From positions 118,373-182,372 of the forward strand of contig NBIV01000141.1 in the NCBI GenBank assembly GCA_003194525.1: a stretch of DNA of 64,000 bases. Direction: 5' to 3'. Below the pieces are notes generated by a model, which made no database searches, was not told the DNA's origin, and saw only the letters and a program-made list of their open reading frames with translations. Made by a program: the position numbers and the translations under genes. Of this stretch, positions 1 through 10,951 are shown piece by piece. The stretch comes from Gracilariopsis chorda (lineage: Eukaryota > Rhodophyta > Florideophyceae > Gracilariales > Gracilariaceae). Every line of letters begins with the position of its first letter. Positions within the stretch are counted from its first letter, which is position 1.

Positions 1-284
1 ACCTGAACATAATGAACTTCTATAACAACAATAACTTCTTCATGCACTCTACTATGCTCTTCCAGTTTATATAATACTAGCGTGTACCAACTCACATCTT
101 AATTATATGCACATATCTTATGCTTTATAGTAACTAAAAGAGCTTAGTTGTTTTACGGATCGTTTACCTACAGTTTCAACAAACTGGGTTTAGATGCCGT
201 AACAAATTCATTCAGGTTCATATGTCTTGTAAAACTGAAATTGGATGCATATTGCGCCTATATCAAACTGCTTGAGTATTTCAT

Positions 285-1050
285 GAGTACAAGTGTGTGG
301 AGAGTAGTCGCTGTGACAGACTTTTCATCTACTTGTGCTCTGGGTGCACAGGTTGCTTGGCTGTGCCTTGCAAACCATGGAGAGGTTCAGTTGGGTACCG
401 ATACGGGGCTGTGCCAGAATCGTCACCCTTTTGAATTGTTCTGGTAGGGGTTGTTTGGCTGTGCCGAGCAACCCGTGCAGGGTCCGGGGTGGTAATGAGT
501 ACAAGTAGATGGGAAGTCGTTGCTGTGCCAGACTCTTCACCTACTTGTACTCGGCATGCACGGTTTGCTTGGCTGTGCCGAGCAACCCGTGCAGGGTCCA
601 GGGTGGTAATCAGTCAAGTACATAGGAAGTCCTGTCTGTGCCAGACATTTCACCAACTTATACTCTGCATGCACCGGTTGCTTGCCAGTGCCGAGTAACC
701 CGTGCAGGGTCCGGGGTGGTGATGAGTACAAGTATATGGGGAGTTGTGGTTGTTCCAGACTTTTCATCTACTTGCACTTTGCGTGCACGGGTTGCTTGGA
801 TGTGCCGAGCAACCTGTGCAAGGTCATAGGTGGTCATGAGTACAAGGAGGTGAGAAGTCATGGCTGTGCCAGACGTTTCACCTACTTGTACTCTGCGTGC
901 ACGGGTTGCTTGGATGTGCTGAGCAACTCGTTCAGGGTCCAGGGTGGTAATGACTACAAGCAGATGTGGAGTCATGGCTGTGCCAGACTCCTCACCTATT
1001 TGTACTCTGTGTGCACGGGTTACCTGGCTGTGCCGAGCAACCCGTGCGGG
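285..1050. repeat. Tandem repeat, ~114-bp unit, about 6-7 diverged copies
   Basis: A unit containing ggttgcttggctgtgccgag recurs with its anchor near 351, 449, 563, 676, 789, 903 and 1018, so the spacing is 113-115 bp except for a shorter first interval of 98 bp. Each unit also carries a gagtacaag block and a ccagac...tcacctacttg block. Copies differ by substitutions. The period is close to 38 codons, so long stop-free frames run through the array on both strands. No start context or recognised protein family goes with them, so I treat it as a minisatellite. The first 284 bases of the window hold nothing I recognise. Confidence 0.85.
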
Positions 1051-1598
1051 TGAGGCGTTCTGAATGGGTAAGGTTCGGTCGCGAAACCGTGCTTTGTTTG
1101 TACGCTACGATAGATGCAAATGCCTCCTGCTGAGTTGGGACAAAGCAATACGAAGGTAAGTATTGAAACGTACTATTTTGAGCAATTAAAATATATATCG
1201 TAACTGGCCTCATAGGTTTCCGTTCGATATCGTGAACGAAGATCAGTACAATTTTGTCTTTACCTTCTTGTTCACCCCGATCTGTTACGCTAGTATTTGC
1301 ACCTGTTTGCAGATTGCACTGCATCACTCAGTACGTTCGTATTACATTTTATGGAACGAAACGGTCCACAAACACTATGGCAGGATGGGAGAGCTGGTGC
1401 AGGACTTAAAGTGCCGCTGCAAATCCTCTTTGACGAAAGAAACAAACACGAAAAAATCACGATCCAACTGCAAAATTTTGTGCAGACCAGCAAGCAGCAT
1501 TTGGAAGTTTTGAGCAGTAACGCTACCAAGAAGGACTTTTCTCGTATTAACTTCCGCAAACAGAGTCTAGGCAATATCGAAAAGCACTAACATGGAGA

Positions 1599-2320
1599 AT
1601 GCTTACATTGAAGCGAAAGAGAGAAAAGTATGAAAATGAAGTGGCAGATAGGCAGTCTTCACGCAATGCAGCAGTGAAAAGTGGATATGAAGGTTATATA
1701 GGGCACAAAAAAGAATCGAGATTTATAACGCAGAACGGAAACTTAGATCCGATGGACAGAGAAACAGTTGAATCAAATGTGTCTCGTATAAAAAGAGTTC
1801 GGGAATGTGAATGTGAAACTTTGCGTTCAAGATCTAGCTTAAACTGCTTTAACGGTTTCAAAAATAGTGTTGAAGAGATGGCTAAGAAAGCGAGGTGCTC
1901 TTCTGCGAAACCTATTCTACGACATTTCATTCCGAGACTGCCTAAAACATTCGAGGATGCCATCAAGCTTTGGAGGTTGGGGATGGGCTGAAAACAATTG
2001 CGTTGCATTTGTTCGACGACGCTGGTGCTTGCAAGAAACTCGTGCATGGATACACTAACGCATGGTGGAAGCAGTCTGGAGAGAGGGCGGCGTACCATAA
2101 GTACAAAAAGCTGTTAAAGTTGGTTTGTGATGAGGTGGAAGGGCTTACGATTTTCGATGATGATGATAAGAAATGGGAAACTGTGACAAGTCTGTTTCAT
2201 GACAAACTAGAGCAAAATGGTGTATCTAGGACTTTAAGTGTCTTCCTTGTAGCGCAGAAAAATAATATGATTAAATTGAAAACGGGAGATTCATGGGATG
2301 GTGATACTACGATACGATGA
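1599..2320 (+). pseudogene. Broken ORF with GCR1_C-like DNA-binding region (possible Crypton relic)
   Basis: Two overlapping frames (1599-1991 and 1970-2320) appear to be one protein broken by a frameshift near 1965-1980, because the phrase around KTFEDAIKLW in the first frame continues sensibly as EVGDGLKTIALHLF in the second. The N-terminal part is very basic (KRKREK near residue 5). The second part has a Trp-rich and basic block (NAWWKQSGERAAYHKYKKLL) that resembles the shape of the fungal GCR1_C domain, which occurs in Crypton tyrosine-recombinase transposons. That family call is inference from the pattern; I cannot run a profile. It could also be an unrelated algal repeat protein. A short open frame just upstream (1297-1590) may belong to the same relic. 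Confidence 0.35.
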
Positions 2321-2395
2321 GCAACTACCTTCTACCTTCCTTGCGTACGAAAGAAGTCATTATAGAAAGACGCGATTGGAAATCCTAACACTAAC

Positions 2396-2923
2396 GTGCT
2401 AGTAATGATGGAAGCAAATTCGTTTTCGTCGTTTGTTGGTGAGGATGAGTTATTTAAAGAAGACATCATTTCTGGATCAGGACTAAGAACCATTGACGAT
2501 ATTACTAACCCGTGGTATAGCAAGTCAACCTTGGCTAATATGAAACGATCTGAGCGGTTAATAGTAGAGTTTGCTAAGAAACACAACGCTAGTGATCCCT
2601 ACACGGGTTCAGTCCAATCCAGTCAGCTAATCATGAATTGGTTGGTAGAGAAATGCCAATACAACACGAAGAAGGCGATGAAGGTGGACACTATGGGTGG
2701 ATATCTGCAAGGACTAAGGTTGGTCTACAAGAAATATTGTCACAAAGGTAATTGGATGGTTAACAGAGAGACGAAGACGGCTACCGGTAATCCGTTGGAA
2801 CCGAACCCGGACTCCGTGAAGTCCTGTTTTCTACATTTCACTACTTTGCGTAACGAAGAAATGTGGATCCCATACAGAGTGCATAGAAGTTTCACTCGAA
2901 CAAAGTCTCCGGGAGGTGCGTGA
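2396..2923 (+). pseudogene. Partial protein resembling a tyrosine-recombinase core-binding (SAM-like) region
   Basis: A frame of about 175 codons follows the preceding remnant after some 75 bp. The helical stretch with MKRSERLIVEFAKKH, a conserved-looking MNWLVEKC and GGYLQGLRLVYKKY looks like the N-terminal core-binding region of Crypton or other eukaryotic tyrosine recombinases. None of the catalytic residues (R..HxxR..Y) is present. The frame ends at 2923 in unrelated sequence just before a copia relic on the other strand, so the catalytic half is missing. The first in-frame ATG is at 2405. Family assignment is inference; the truncation is what the sequence shows. Confidence 0.35.
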
Positions 2924-3013
2924 GGTAGGAGCTTTCTGCTAGTAACAGTCTCTGACCTGTACATGAAGGCATGTCCTTTTTCCCCATTTTCAAGTCTCGA
3001 GAAGCCTGGCTTT

Positions 3014-3240
3014 CTATTGTCCCATAATTTGTAGGGAATACGAATACCTACATGGGAGTTTGGTAGGTGGTTGCGTATACAATTCGCGTGGGATATCGCC
3101 TCTTCCCATAGTTCTAGAAAGAGGTGTGAGGCAAGCAGAAAGATCCTTGCAGTTTTCTAAAGGTCTTGGATGAGGTTTTGTGCTGCTCTGTTCGACTCTT
3201 GTGCGAATGGTGGATGTACTTGACAAAGATTTTATTTTCT
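3014..3240 (-). pseudogene. Copia 1 integrase C-terminal remnant
   Basis: On the minus strand the region downstream of the previous fragment reads as an integrase-core continuation: a P-P-F-x-x-E-S-N block followed by NLIQDL, a stop codon, and then an LLASHLFLELWEEAISHANCI-like block that resembles the part of copia integrases after the catalytic Glu. Frames change and a stop interrupts it. It is called on position and family pattern, not on an intact frame. Confidence 0.5.
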
Positions 3241-3365
3241 GACGTATATTTGATAATTTCGTTAGATCCGTTCTTACCCGCCACGTGAAGGCAAGCGCTG
3301 TAGAGTCTATAGCCTGATAGTGTATTCTCTGTCAGCGCCTTTTAACATCTTATGGAAGAAAAGAA

Positions 3366-3761
3366 CTACAGTTTCCTATCCATAAAGTACATAAACGACA
3401 ATCTTGTGTTTTCATCAAGGAGAACCTGCCTGTACCTCAAGCCTTGTAATGAAGTTACGATTATCGGACCAGTAAGGTCAGTACGCACCTGCTTTAGGGT
3501 TTTCGTGGCGTTTGAAGCTGACGGTTCCACAGCAGCCTGTTTTGTTCCTTCTTCAAGACAGTCTGAGCACTGAAAGTTGTATGCCTCAGAGCGTAAGAGG
3601 ATTAGGATACCTTTCGGTTGTTCCACACAGTGCAAGAGCCAATTATTTCCTGTGTGAACAAGCCTGTAGTGCCAGTTCTTGGCGGTGTAAAATGTAGAAG
3701 GAATCGCCATTTGTGCTCTTGGTGAGGAAATAGAGTTTGGAAACGGGTATAGTCTGGTCAT
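3366..3761 (-). pseudogene. Copia 1 GAG_pre-integrase and integrase N-terminal fragment
   Basis: The translation contains WHYRLVHTGN, the decayed form of the WHxRLGH zinc-binding start of GAG_pre-integrase, then CSDC, then TLKQVRTDLTGPI, which matches the start of the copia integrase core around its first catalytic Asp, and RYRQVLLDENTRLSFMYF. The frame stops at 3366. A further integrase piece (PPFAQESNRAAQNLIQDL, then a stop) is readable on the same strand at about 3150-3220 in another frame, so the gene is dead. Function in an intact element is insertion of the cDNA into host DNA. Confidence 0.7.
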
Positions 3762-4201
3762 CGGTTGTGACGAATAGAGTAAATCGCCAAATTCCGGACG
3801 TTTGATGACGAAGCACGTGGACTCTGATTGGTTGGAGAATTATACCCAAGTATGCTGTGCAAGGAGTGAAAGGAAATTGTCGTTGGAGTCGAAGGATGGT
3901 GTGTGTTTTGCGGGAAGACTAAGCCCATTTCCCAGTGAGAGTCTTCTTGTCATGTATCTTTCGATCCTAGACTGACGGTGACGTGTGCGAACTGTTTGGG
4001 CTCTAGTCTGGTGATACTGCCAGAATAGTGATTTGTTGTTGAAAATGATATGTTTCGCATTAGAGTCGAGCCCTATGTTGGCTTTGCTATTAAAGTAGGA
4101 AGACATAGACTAAGCAATTGCCATAAAACCTCGTGGCTCTTGTTTATTGTTAGGTCACTGGCTATTGTTTTGGTTTGCGTTTTGTCACGCCTGTTTGAGT
4201 C

Positions 4202-4600
4202 TCATCGTCCTTGCTTTCTGTTCTTGCTCTTCCTGGTGAAGCGAATTCTTCCGAGTTGTGAATGTAGGTTCTTTGCACGGTCAATCGTTCTTCTTACTCT
4301 GCATTCGGAGCAAGTGTGTCTGAGTCTACCACAATCGCAGCATGTAGAATTCTTGGATTTGAATATATTCTGTTTCAGTCCTGCATGAGATCTCAGGGCT
4401 GCGAGGTACGGATGTTGTCGCCAATTACTTTTGTGGTATAGCGATCGTCGGACGTAAGATACAGGGGAAAGCGGTGAGCGTCGAGGAGAGTGACGTGGGA
4501 TGGGAGGAAGGTAAAGGTGGAAAAGTGGAAGAACTGGGCATTCGGAGCGGGTCACACCTATTCGAACGGAAGAGACGGAAAGCATTACCACGCGGCCCAA
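4202..4600 (-). pseudogene. Copia 1 gag remnant with CCHC zinc knuckle
   Basis: About 130 codons remain open on the minus strand. The diagnostic feature is CCDCGRLRHTCSEC, a perfect CX2CX4HX4C retroviral-type zinc knuckle, followed by a basic tail (RKSKNRKQGR). In copia elements this nucleocapsid motif lies at the end of gag and binds element RNA. The N-terminal gag portion upstream (higher coordinates) is no longer readable in one frame. It lies about 440 bp upstream of the integrase remnant, which is room for a decayed protease. Confidence 0.65.
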
Positions 4601-5189
4601 GTCGTTTTTACCTATTTTTATAAACTAGTGCATGCACGCATAGGCCAACAATTAGTCTATATCTGTCGAGATGCAATGCAACTGAGGTGCATCCCGTGGG
4701 CGGCGGACGTACATATGGCGGTAGATGCACTGACCATTAGGAAGAGTAAAAGCAGACGCCATCCGTCCAAAGGGACTAGTACCTTCTTCTAGTTGGCCGT
4801 GCAGACTGCCTACTAGCCTGTTCTACTAACCTGCAGGGTTAAACAAAAGCGGTCAAAGACCACCAACACTCTAAGCGTGTTATCTGACCAATTGTGACGC
4901 AGTTGCCCGTCCAATCCCGCAGCTCTCGACTGGCGTTTACTGGTTTCGACCGTTTGGATCATCAAGCCCATCGTCCGCCTGAACTTTCCAAGGATCCGTC
5001 TAGTGATGGCTGAGGTATGTCCGACCGGTCAGCACCTTACAAATAGCATTGAAAGTCGCCAAAACTTGTTTCTTGTGCCTCAGCGATCGTTGCGGACATT
5101 CGGTTCCTTCGCCTGCCCCTTTCAGAACATCGGAGGGAAACGACTTGATCGTATTGCATGTTATTGTCGTAGACTAGAAAAATATTCGC

Positions 5190-5505
5190 CATAATAGAAT
5201 CGGAAAGGGTTCTCAGTAGACACTCGGTGGGTTGGTTCTCATTTCCAACTTCGACAGCTTACTTTCAGAGCTACTCTAATTAACGGTCACTACCTTCCAG
5301 TAACTACGGAGCATATTCGTTTGAAAATTTGTATCTTTCGGTGCTTGCTCCATTTGCTCGTTGGAGCAACACCGGGTTTTACGTTTTGGAATGCTTTACA
5401 CGAATAGTTGGTATACCTTAGCACCAAACGTGCTGTCCGCGCAGCACAAAACTTTTTGCTGCCCTTTGCACCAGATGGTGCTATACGGACGTTGCAGTTT
5501 TCTCA
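5190..5505 (-). repeat. Copia 2 3' LTR
   Basis: It is the left copy of the direct repeat and shares blocks such as ttactttcagagctactct, gtatctttcg, tttgctgccctttgcaccag and cggacgttgcagttttctca with the right copy. The right border (5505) is set by the polypurine tract and loss of similarity. The left border is approximate (5188-5196). Confidence 0.8.
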
Positions 5506-5517
5506 CGCTCCCTCTCG

Positions 5518-6950
5518 TTAAAATGTCACATTCTTCAAACCAAACATGACAGCCAAATTTTCATGGGTTGCTCTGATATGAATCTCTGTCAGCAAATCCG
5601 CTGCCAATTCAGAACTTTTGTGGTACAGTAATCTCACGATTCCGCGTTGAACAGCATCACGAACCAAATGATCTTTGACCTCAATATGTTTGGTTCTTTC
5701 GTTCAAAACTTCATGTTTGCTTAGCAATATCATTCCCTGGCTATCTCTAAAGAATGTGATCAGTCTGTTCTCATGTCCAAGAAGTTCTTTCATCAGTCTT
5801 CTAAGCCACACTCCCTTTCGAAGTGCAAAAGGCATTTCCACATACTTGGCTTCCAGTGTTGATGGGGCAACTACTGTTTGCTTCTTGCTGCGCCAAGATA
5901 TTGCAGCACCTGGATATTGGAACACAAACCCGCTGGTGGACTTGCGATCGTGTTTGTCTCCTACGAAGTCTGCATCAGATGTACCGACAAGTATATCATG
6001 ATTATTTGCACGGTAGATCAAAGTGGTATTCGGTGTAATGAGTAGGTACTTCAGCTCACGACTCGCTGCTTTTAAGTATGCTCGAGTGTAGCTTTGCATA
6101 GAACGGGCAAGGTAAGACACTGCAATGGCTATGTCAGGGCGTACAGGGTTGCAAATATGCATCAATGAACCCACCAGAACTCTGAACGGTAGTGCCCCGG
6201 GGTTTCGTTCTTCATCTTCTTCGTCCTTAATAACCGCAGCTTGTAGTGGTACATGCACAGCAGCAGCACTTTCGACCTCTAACTGAATACCAAGACGAGA
6301 AATCATCGGTGCGTTATGAAGCTTGAGCGTCTTCCGTTCCCTACTGCGCTCAATAATCATGCCTAAAAACTCTTTCGAGGTTCATCGTAGATTCGAGTGT
6401 TGACATTCTCTGCCACTTTCTTACCAAATTGGTAGAAGGTGGCCCTATCATTGACGATGACGATTCCATCGTGTACTTAAACGAGGATAATGATCTGGTG
6501 TGCGCCTTGTTCAAGAAAGAACAGTCTAGGGTCATTCTCGGATACAGGGCAGCCAATCGTATTCAAGATTTTCTTGAACTTAGTCCTCCAGGCTCTTGAT
6601 GCCTGCTTAAGGCCGTAGATAGCGTTGTTCAGTTTTTACACACAGTTTGGCTTTGCCTGGTTCAAAAAGCCCTCAGGTTGCGTCATGTAGAGATCTTCGT
6701 TGAGTTCGCCATATAGAAACGCTGTGCATACATCCAAGTGGATGCTGTTCAAATCTTCGTTTGCCATCAACGCCAGAACGGTTCGAAGTGTGCTATACTT
6801 AACAACCGGAGAAAATAGCTCTTCGTAGTCCAGGCCAGGCCGCTGCGAGAATCTTCTAGCTACCAATCGCGCGAGATAACGTTCAAGATTACCACCTTCG
6901 TTGCGCTTCTTCAAGAAAATCCATCTGTTGCTAATAAGCTTGCAGTCGCG
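5518..6950 (-). pseudogene. Copia 2 reverse transcriptase and RNase H, broken
   Basis: The first piece (6636-6914) has KARLVA-like ARLVARRFSQRPGLDYEELFSP and DVCTAFLYGELNEDLYMTQP, the classic RVT_2 start. The second (6350-6556) covers the polymerase active-site area, but the YVDD box is corrupted and split over frames. The third (5518-6360) contains the connection and RNase H regions, with NPVRPDIAIAVSYLAR, SDADFVGDKHDRKSTSGFVF and ERTKHIEVKDHLVRDAV. The last stop lies just before the polypurine tract and the 3' LTR, as expected. Reverse transcription from this copy is not possible. Confidence 0.85.
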
Positions 6951-7438
6951 TGGAGGAGGTACGAGTGTCTACAAAAATCTGGTTTCCATGTGTTTCATCT
7001 TTTTGCACATAGCAGCCTTCCACGGCTGGGCTTCCGTGCCCCGTAGAGCATGACGGACAGTCAGAGGATTGTCATCATTGCAGTTTTCCAGCGTATAACT
7101 AGTTAGCATGGCTAGCACTATGTCTGGTGAGAATCGCTGTGGCTTCTGAAGCGTTCTAGTAGACCCCCTTGGCTATGCAGGGTAGGAATTCACCACCTCA
7201 GGCTGATAGGGAAGGTCTTTTTGTGCCTCGAGGGGTACCTTCTCATTATTCACATGTCATGTGGCCAATTGATCATCTTCACCTGCGAATCTTCTGCGAC
7301 TTCTTCATGCTGGAACTCAGCCAGGTCCACTTCTTCTGCTGTGTCGATGTGTTGTTGGTTCCAGCCTATGACGTTCTCGTTGACGTCTACATCCTTCGAA
7401 ACCATCATACGATTCTAGTCAAAGATGTACACCTTGTA

Positions 7439-8433
7439 TCATTTCCCACTTTCGTAACCCGCCAAAATTTCTTTGATAGTTCTGTTGTCGTACTTCGTGC
7501 TGCATTGGCGTCGTTTGCGAGGATTGTGTACTTTACATTGTGCACCAAATGGCCTAAGATGAACTATGTCAGTCTTCTGTCCCGTGAATGCATGGAAAGG
7601 AGTCATATCCGGGTCGCTTTCTCTGTGAACGAATGTAAGGTTTCGTAAGTAGTTCGCAGTATTGACTGCTTCAGCCCACAGTTGACGGCAGAGAGGTTTG
7701 CCATCAATTTTCCGTAGCATGGTCCGCGCTTTGTCGTTCAGAGCTCAGTTAAGGCGCTCGGCCTTTCCATTAGATTTCAGACTGCATGGAGGGCAAAATA
7801 AAGGACTACTCTTTTGCTCTTGAGCCAGGTCGTCAGCGAGCTCGATAGATATTCCTTTGCATTATCAAACGTAAAACGCTCGACCTGACAACCAGACTGC
7901 GTTTCAAACATCGTGATCATGCCCTTTACCATGGTTTCCACTTGGCTATGGTTTATCATGAACCGTACGGCAGACGTGCAACTCTTGTCATCGTATGCTG
8001 TCCCGATATAATTCGACTTACTGAGAGTCTCGACGTTTATCGAACCCATAAAGTCCGAGTGTACCAGTTCAAGCACCTCCACTTCTTGGATCGACGCTAG
8101 GTTTGGACGGCGTGGCTTACGCCGGGCTTTTTGCTCTTCACAAGTTTCACAATGGCCGATTTCCTGGATGGGTTCTGGTCTCACACCACTGACTAGCCTT
8201 AGAGGTCTTCTGATATAGTCTGCAATCGCATGTCCAAGGCTTCTATGCCAGGTTACCGTAAAGGTCTCTGGCGTGCAGGTAATGAGTGACTTTTCCGAGT
8301 GCTCATGGTGCTCGAGCTCCATCTCGTAAAGCCCTTCAGAAAGCTCTTTGCGCATCATCAGGATATTGGAGCTCTTCTGCTTCAGTACCATGGCAATTCC
8401 ATTCCCATCATCATCCGACAGGAACGATGTCAT
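7439..8433 (-). pseudogene. Copia 2 GAG_pre-integrase and integrase, broken
   Basis: One piece (7777-8433) carries WHRSLGH (zinc-binding start), HCETCEEQKARRKP, then the integrase core with LELVHSDFMGSI (first Asp) and ERFTFDNAKEYLS (second Asp region). The next piece (7439-7720) holds LCRQLWAEAVNTANYLRNL, PFHAFTGQKTDIVHLRPFG and GYESGK, which are the usual post-core copia motifs. The stretch that should hold the third acidic residue falls in the broken junction around 7720-7777. The product would insert the element cDNA. Confidence 0.8.
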
Positions 8434-8459
8434 AAAGGCTCTGTGGCGTATAGAACTAA

Positions 8460-8715
8460 CAGAGAGCTAGTTACACATGAGCTGTGAAACATACAGAACA
8501 TCATATACATGGATCTTGACTAGTTCACCTTTTCCATCGATTGCCCAGTATTCTACTTCTACTTGGCAGTTCACTCTTATCGTGCTCCCATCGCCCACAG
8601 ATACATGCTTCTTATCTGACGACTGTAGCCCGTGTATAAATTAATGCAAATTGTTGGTCATGTGCTTCGATGCACCAGAGTCCAAGTACCAACGAGTCTT
8701 CTGTCCTGATCTTAC
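8460..8715 (-). pseudogene. Copia 2 aspartic protease remnant
   Basis: The minus strand reads WYLDSGASKHMT near 8655-8695, the standard copia protease active-site motif (catalytic Asp codon about 8680-8682). It is followed by a stop codon and then VSVGDGS and a VYDVLYV-like block, both usual for this family. The protein would cleave the Gag-Pol polyprotein. The stop shortly after the active site shows that it is inactive. Confidence 0.65.
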
Positions 8716-8730
8716 TTTATGGTTCCCAAC

Positions 8731-9683
8731 CTACCCAATTTCTATTAACATCGCGTTGTGCTTCGTATGTTGAGCTCCAAATTGGAGATCAATTTCTTCA
8801 TCTTCATTAGTATTCTCGTTTCCCAAGAGAACTACATTCAAACAGGCAGCTGCATTATGATGATCATCATTTCCCGTGTTGTCATGATTTTTGTTACGGC
8901 GCTTCTTTTCACCCTTGTAGTTCTTACTCTCAGGATTATGGCAACAATTCCTCATCTTATGACCTTTCTTCTTACAGAAAAAACATCGACTATCATTCTG
9001 GGATTTGGTCCCAGACTTCTTAGTACGTGTCTGGAGGGCTCTAGCATGGATTTCAACACTGTTGCACCTCCTGTACTGCTTCGCGGGATGCGATTCCCTC
9101 GCGTTAAGCCTCGGTACAGCACCTTTCAATGATATCTCAGTCTAGTTGATTACTTCAGCTGTAACATCAAAATAATTCGTTAGTCCTCTGAGGATTGCAC
9201 GAAGTTTCTCAGTGTTTGATACAGTATGGCCTATGCCACAAAGCTTCATTTCTATGACTACCATACGGTTAATGTAGTCTGAAACGCTTTCAGATGCGTC
9301 TATGCGCATGTCCTGGCACATTTCCAGTAGTTTCTCGATGCTTGCTTGCAATACCAGCTCAAGTAAGACTTCAGTTTCGCCCAAATTGCGCACGCACTCG
9401 ATGGATCACGCATGTTCATAACTGGAGCGACACATGATTCGTGAGCTGAAAGCAGAATGCACGAAAATGTAGTAGCACGTTTTGTCTCGACCTACAGCAT
9501 CTCTTCATTTGTTTCTTGCTTCACCTCAGTCCCCGTCACCATTCGCCAAGCACCCTTCGATCGTAGTACCAACTCAACTTTGTGGAACCCCTTGAAGTAG
9601 TTGTCGGCCTTCAGAAGTGGAATACGTAGTTTTGCCGCGTCAAATAGACTTTCAGCCATCGTGGATGTTTGCAGAGCCAACAA
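8731..9683 (-). pseudogene. Copia 2 gag (UBN2-type) with CCHC zinc knuckle, broken
   Basis: Three minus-strand pieces make up gag. The first (9492-9683) holds an N-terminal PLLKADNYFKGFHKVELVLR block typical of the copia gag start. The second (9142-9393) is a UBN2-like helical segment with SVSDYINRMVVIEMKL and TEKLRAILRGL. The third (8731-9129) holds CFFCKKKGHKMRNC, a perfect CX2CX4HX4C zinc knuckle, in a basic region, followed by an acidic tail. Frames change between the pieces and one segment (9394-9491) is unreadable. In an intact element this protein forms the virus-like particle that packages the RNA. Confidence 0.75.
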
Positions 9684-9742
9684 TGGGAGTGAGTGAGGGA
9701 ACCTGAGAGCTCAATAGCAGTGCGTAATGGGGCTCTATAAAC

Positions 9743-10054
9743 TGTTGAAAGAATAGGTAGGATGTCTGAGTAGGAACGTTGGTTTCTCCATATTCAACAT
9801 CGACAGTTTACTTTCAGAGCTACTCTACTTACCGGTCTCTAGCTTCCAGTAACTACGGAGCAGACTCGTTTCAACATTTGTATCTTTCGATGCTTGCTCT
9901 ATTTGCTCTTTAGAGCAACACCGGGCATTCTATATTGGAACGCTTTACAGGAATACTTGGTACAACTTAGCACCAAAAATGCTGTTCGCGCAGCACAGAA
10001 CTTTGTGCTGCCCTTTGCACCAGATGCTGCCTTACGGACGTTGCAGTTTTCTCA
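9743..10054 (-). repeat. Copia 2 5' LTR
   Basis: It is the right copy of the direct repeat, aligned with the left copy over its whole length. In plus orientation it starts at tgttgaaag and ends at ttctca, so on the coding strand it reads TGAG...CAACA with TG/CA ends. Next to it on the coding strand is GTTTATAGAGC, a poor match to the usual copia initiator-Met primer-binding site. Primer identity is uncertain. Confidence 0.78.
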
Positions 10055-10950
10055 CACAGTGTCAATTACTCTAATCTGGGCTGTAATTGAACTTACACCG
10101 TCCATCTCTTGGTATCCCTGGCCATCTTGATGGGTTTCATGTGCATCTTCCATACTAGTTGGCGATGATAAGCGAACAAGAATCAACTTGGGGCGAATGT
10201 TTTCCACTTTGTAGTGATTCATGTAGTCCGAAGAACGATTGCTGATCATTCCGGATCTTTCATGACTGTCTTCGAGGGCGCAGCGAGCTGTGGTTAAGGA
10301 CTGACGTTATTGACGGTATTGTGTGTGATCGACAGAGCATCCATGCTAACTAATTCAGTATTCACCAGACCTTCTTTGTTCGCTATGTCCTGTCGGTCAG
10401 GGATAGCAGTTTCAAATTTCGACTGCGTCGAGAATGCTCCGCGAGAGCGATCAATAGAATGTGATACATCTTTCATGGAATGAGATACATCAGCGTTCTG
10501 AATTGAATGATTCGGAAGGGCGCGAGATGTCCTTGCTAGCAAGGTTACTATCCCCCGCAACGTTTCTAGAACGTTTTTTAAGTATAAGCACGCGCGTGCG
10601 GGGTTGCGGTGCCAGTATTCGGAGCAATCTTAGCCGTGTCGAGATAGATATCCTGAAGGGGTACTTGAATTTCAGAGGTTCGTGTGTCACAAGTATTAGA
10701 AAACGGTCGCGACATCGGTAGTTCTTCCTTGCCATAGAGTAGAATCCCCTCCTCTGGCTTACGTGGAGCGACATCGGGAGCCGTAAGGACGTCCGGTGGC
10801 GGATTAACGGGCACTAAAGAGCCATTGTGAACCAATTTGTTCGTAACCGAAGAATAGGTTGAAGGAAACGACTGAATATTGGTATGACCTCGCGAGGGGA
10901 TCCGTATTCCTGTAGTGGCGTTTCCAATATCCTTGGGTAGACATGTGCTT
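10055..10950 (-). other. Gypsy 1 3' region downstream of integrase (possible decayed ORF3)
   Basis: After the integrase end the minus strand keeps loosely protein-like open stretches (10578-10950, 10294-10560 and 10052-10249) rich in Ser, Pro, Thr and charged residues. No recognised domain is present. The position matches the hairpin-rich 3' region of gypsy 2, where hydrophilic open frames also follow integrase. It may be a third ORF or noncoding 3' sequence. Confidence 0.35.
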
Positions 10951-10951
10951 G

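Larger units (their letters stand above)
2970..4790 (-). mobile_element. Ty1/copia retrotransposon relic 1 (gag to integrase fragments)
   Basis: Read on the minus strand, the stretch gives gag zinc-knuckle sequence (4202-4600), then GAG_pre-integrase plus integrase start (3366-3761), then more integrase (3014-3240, broken by stops). This is the order expected for copia. No reverse transcriptase and no LTR pair could be recognised, so the element is truncated at its 3' side near 2970. Its integrase region is unlike that of the second copia element at 5.2-10.1 kb, so it belongs to another family. The interval 4800-5189, between the two copia elements, contains no recognisable gene. Confidence 0.7.
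5190..10054 (-). mobile_element. Ty1/copia retrotransposon 2, near full length, both LTRs, inactivated
   Basis: Two direct repeats of about 312 bp (near 5190-5505 and 9743-10054) flank gag, protease, integrase, reverse transcriptase and RNase H pieces in copia order on the minus strand. The minus-strand LTR begins TGAGAAAACTGC and is preceded on the coding strand by a purine-rich tract (AACGAGAGGGAGCG, near 5506-5520). This fits a polypurine tract and fixes that LTR border. The LTRs differ at many positions, so the insertion is old. The coding region has many frameshifts and stops. No target-site duplication is visible. Confidence 0.85.
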
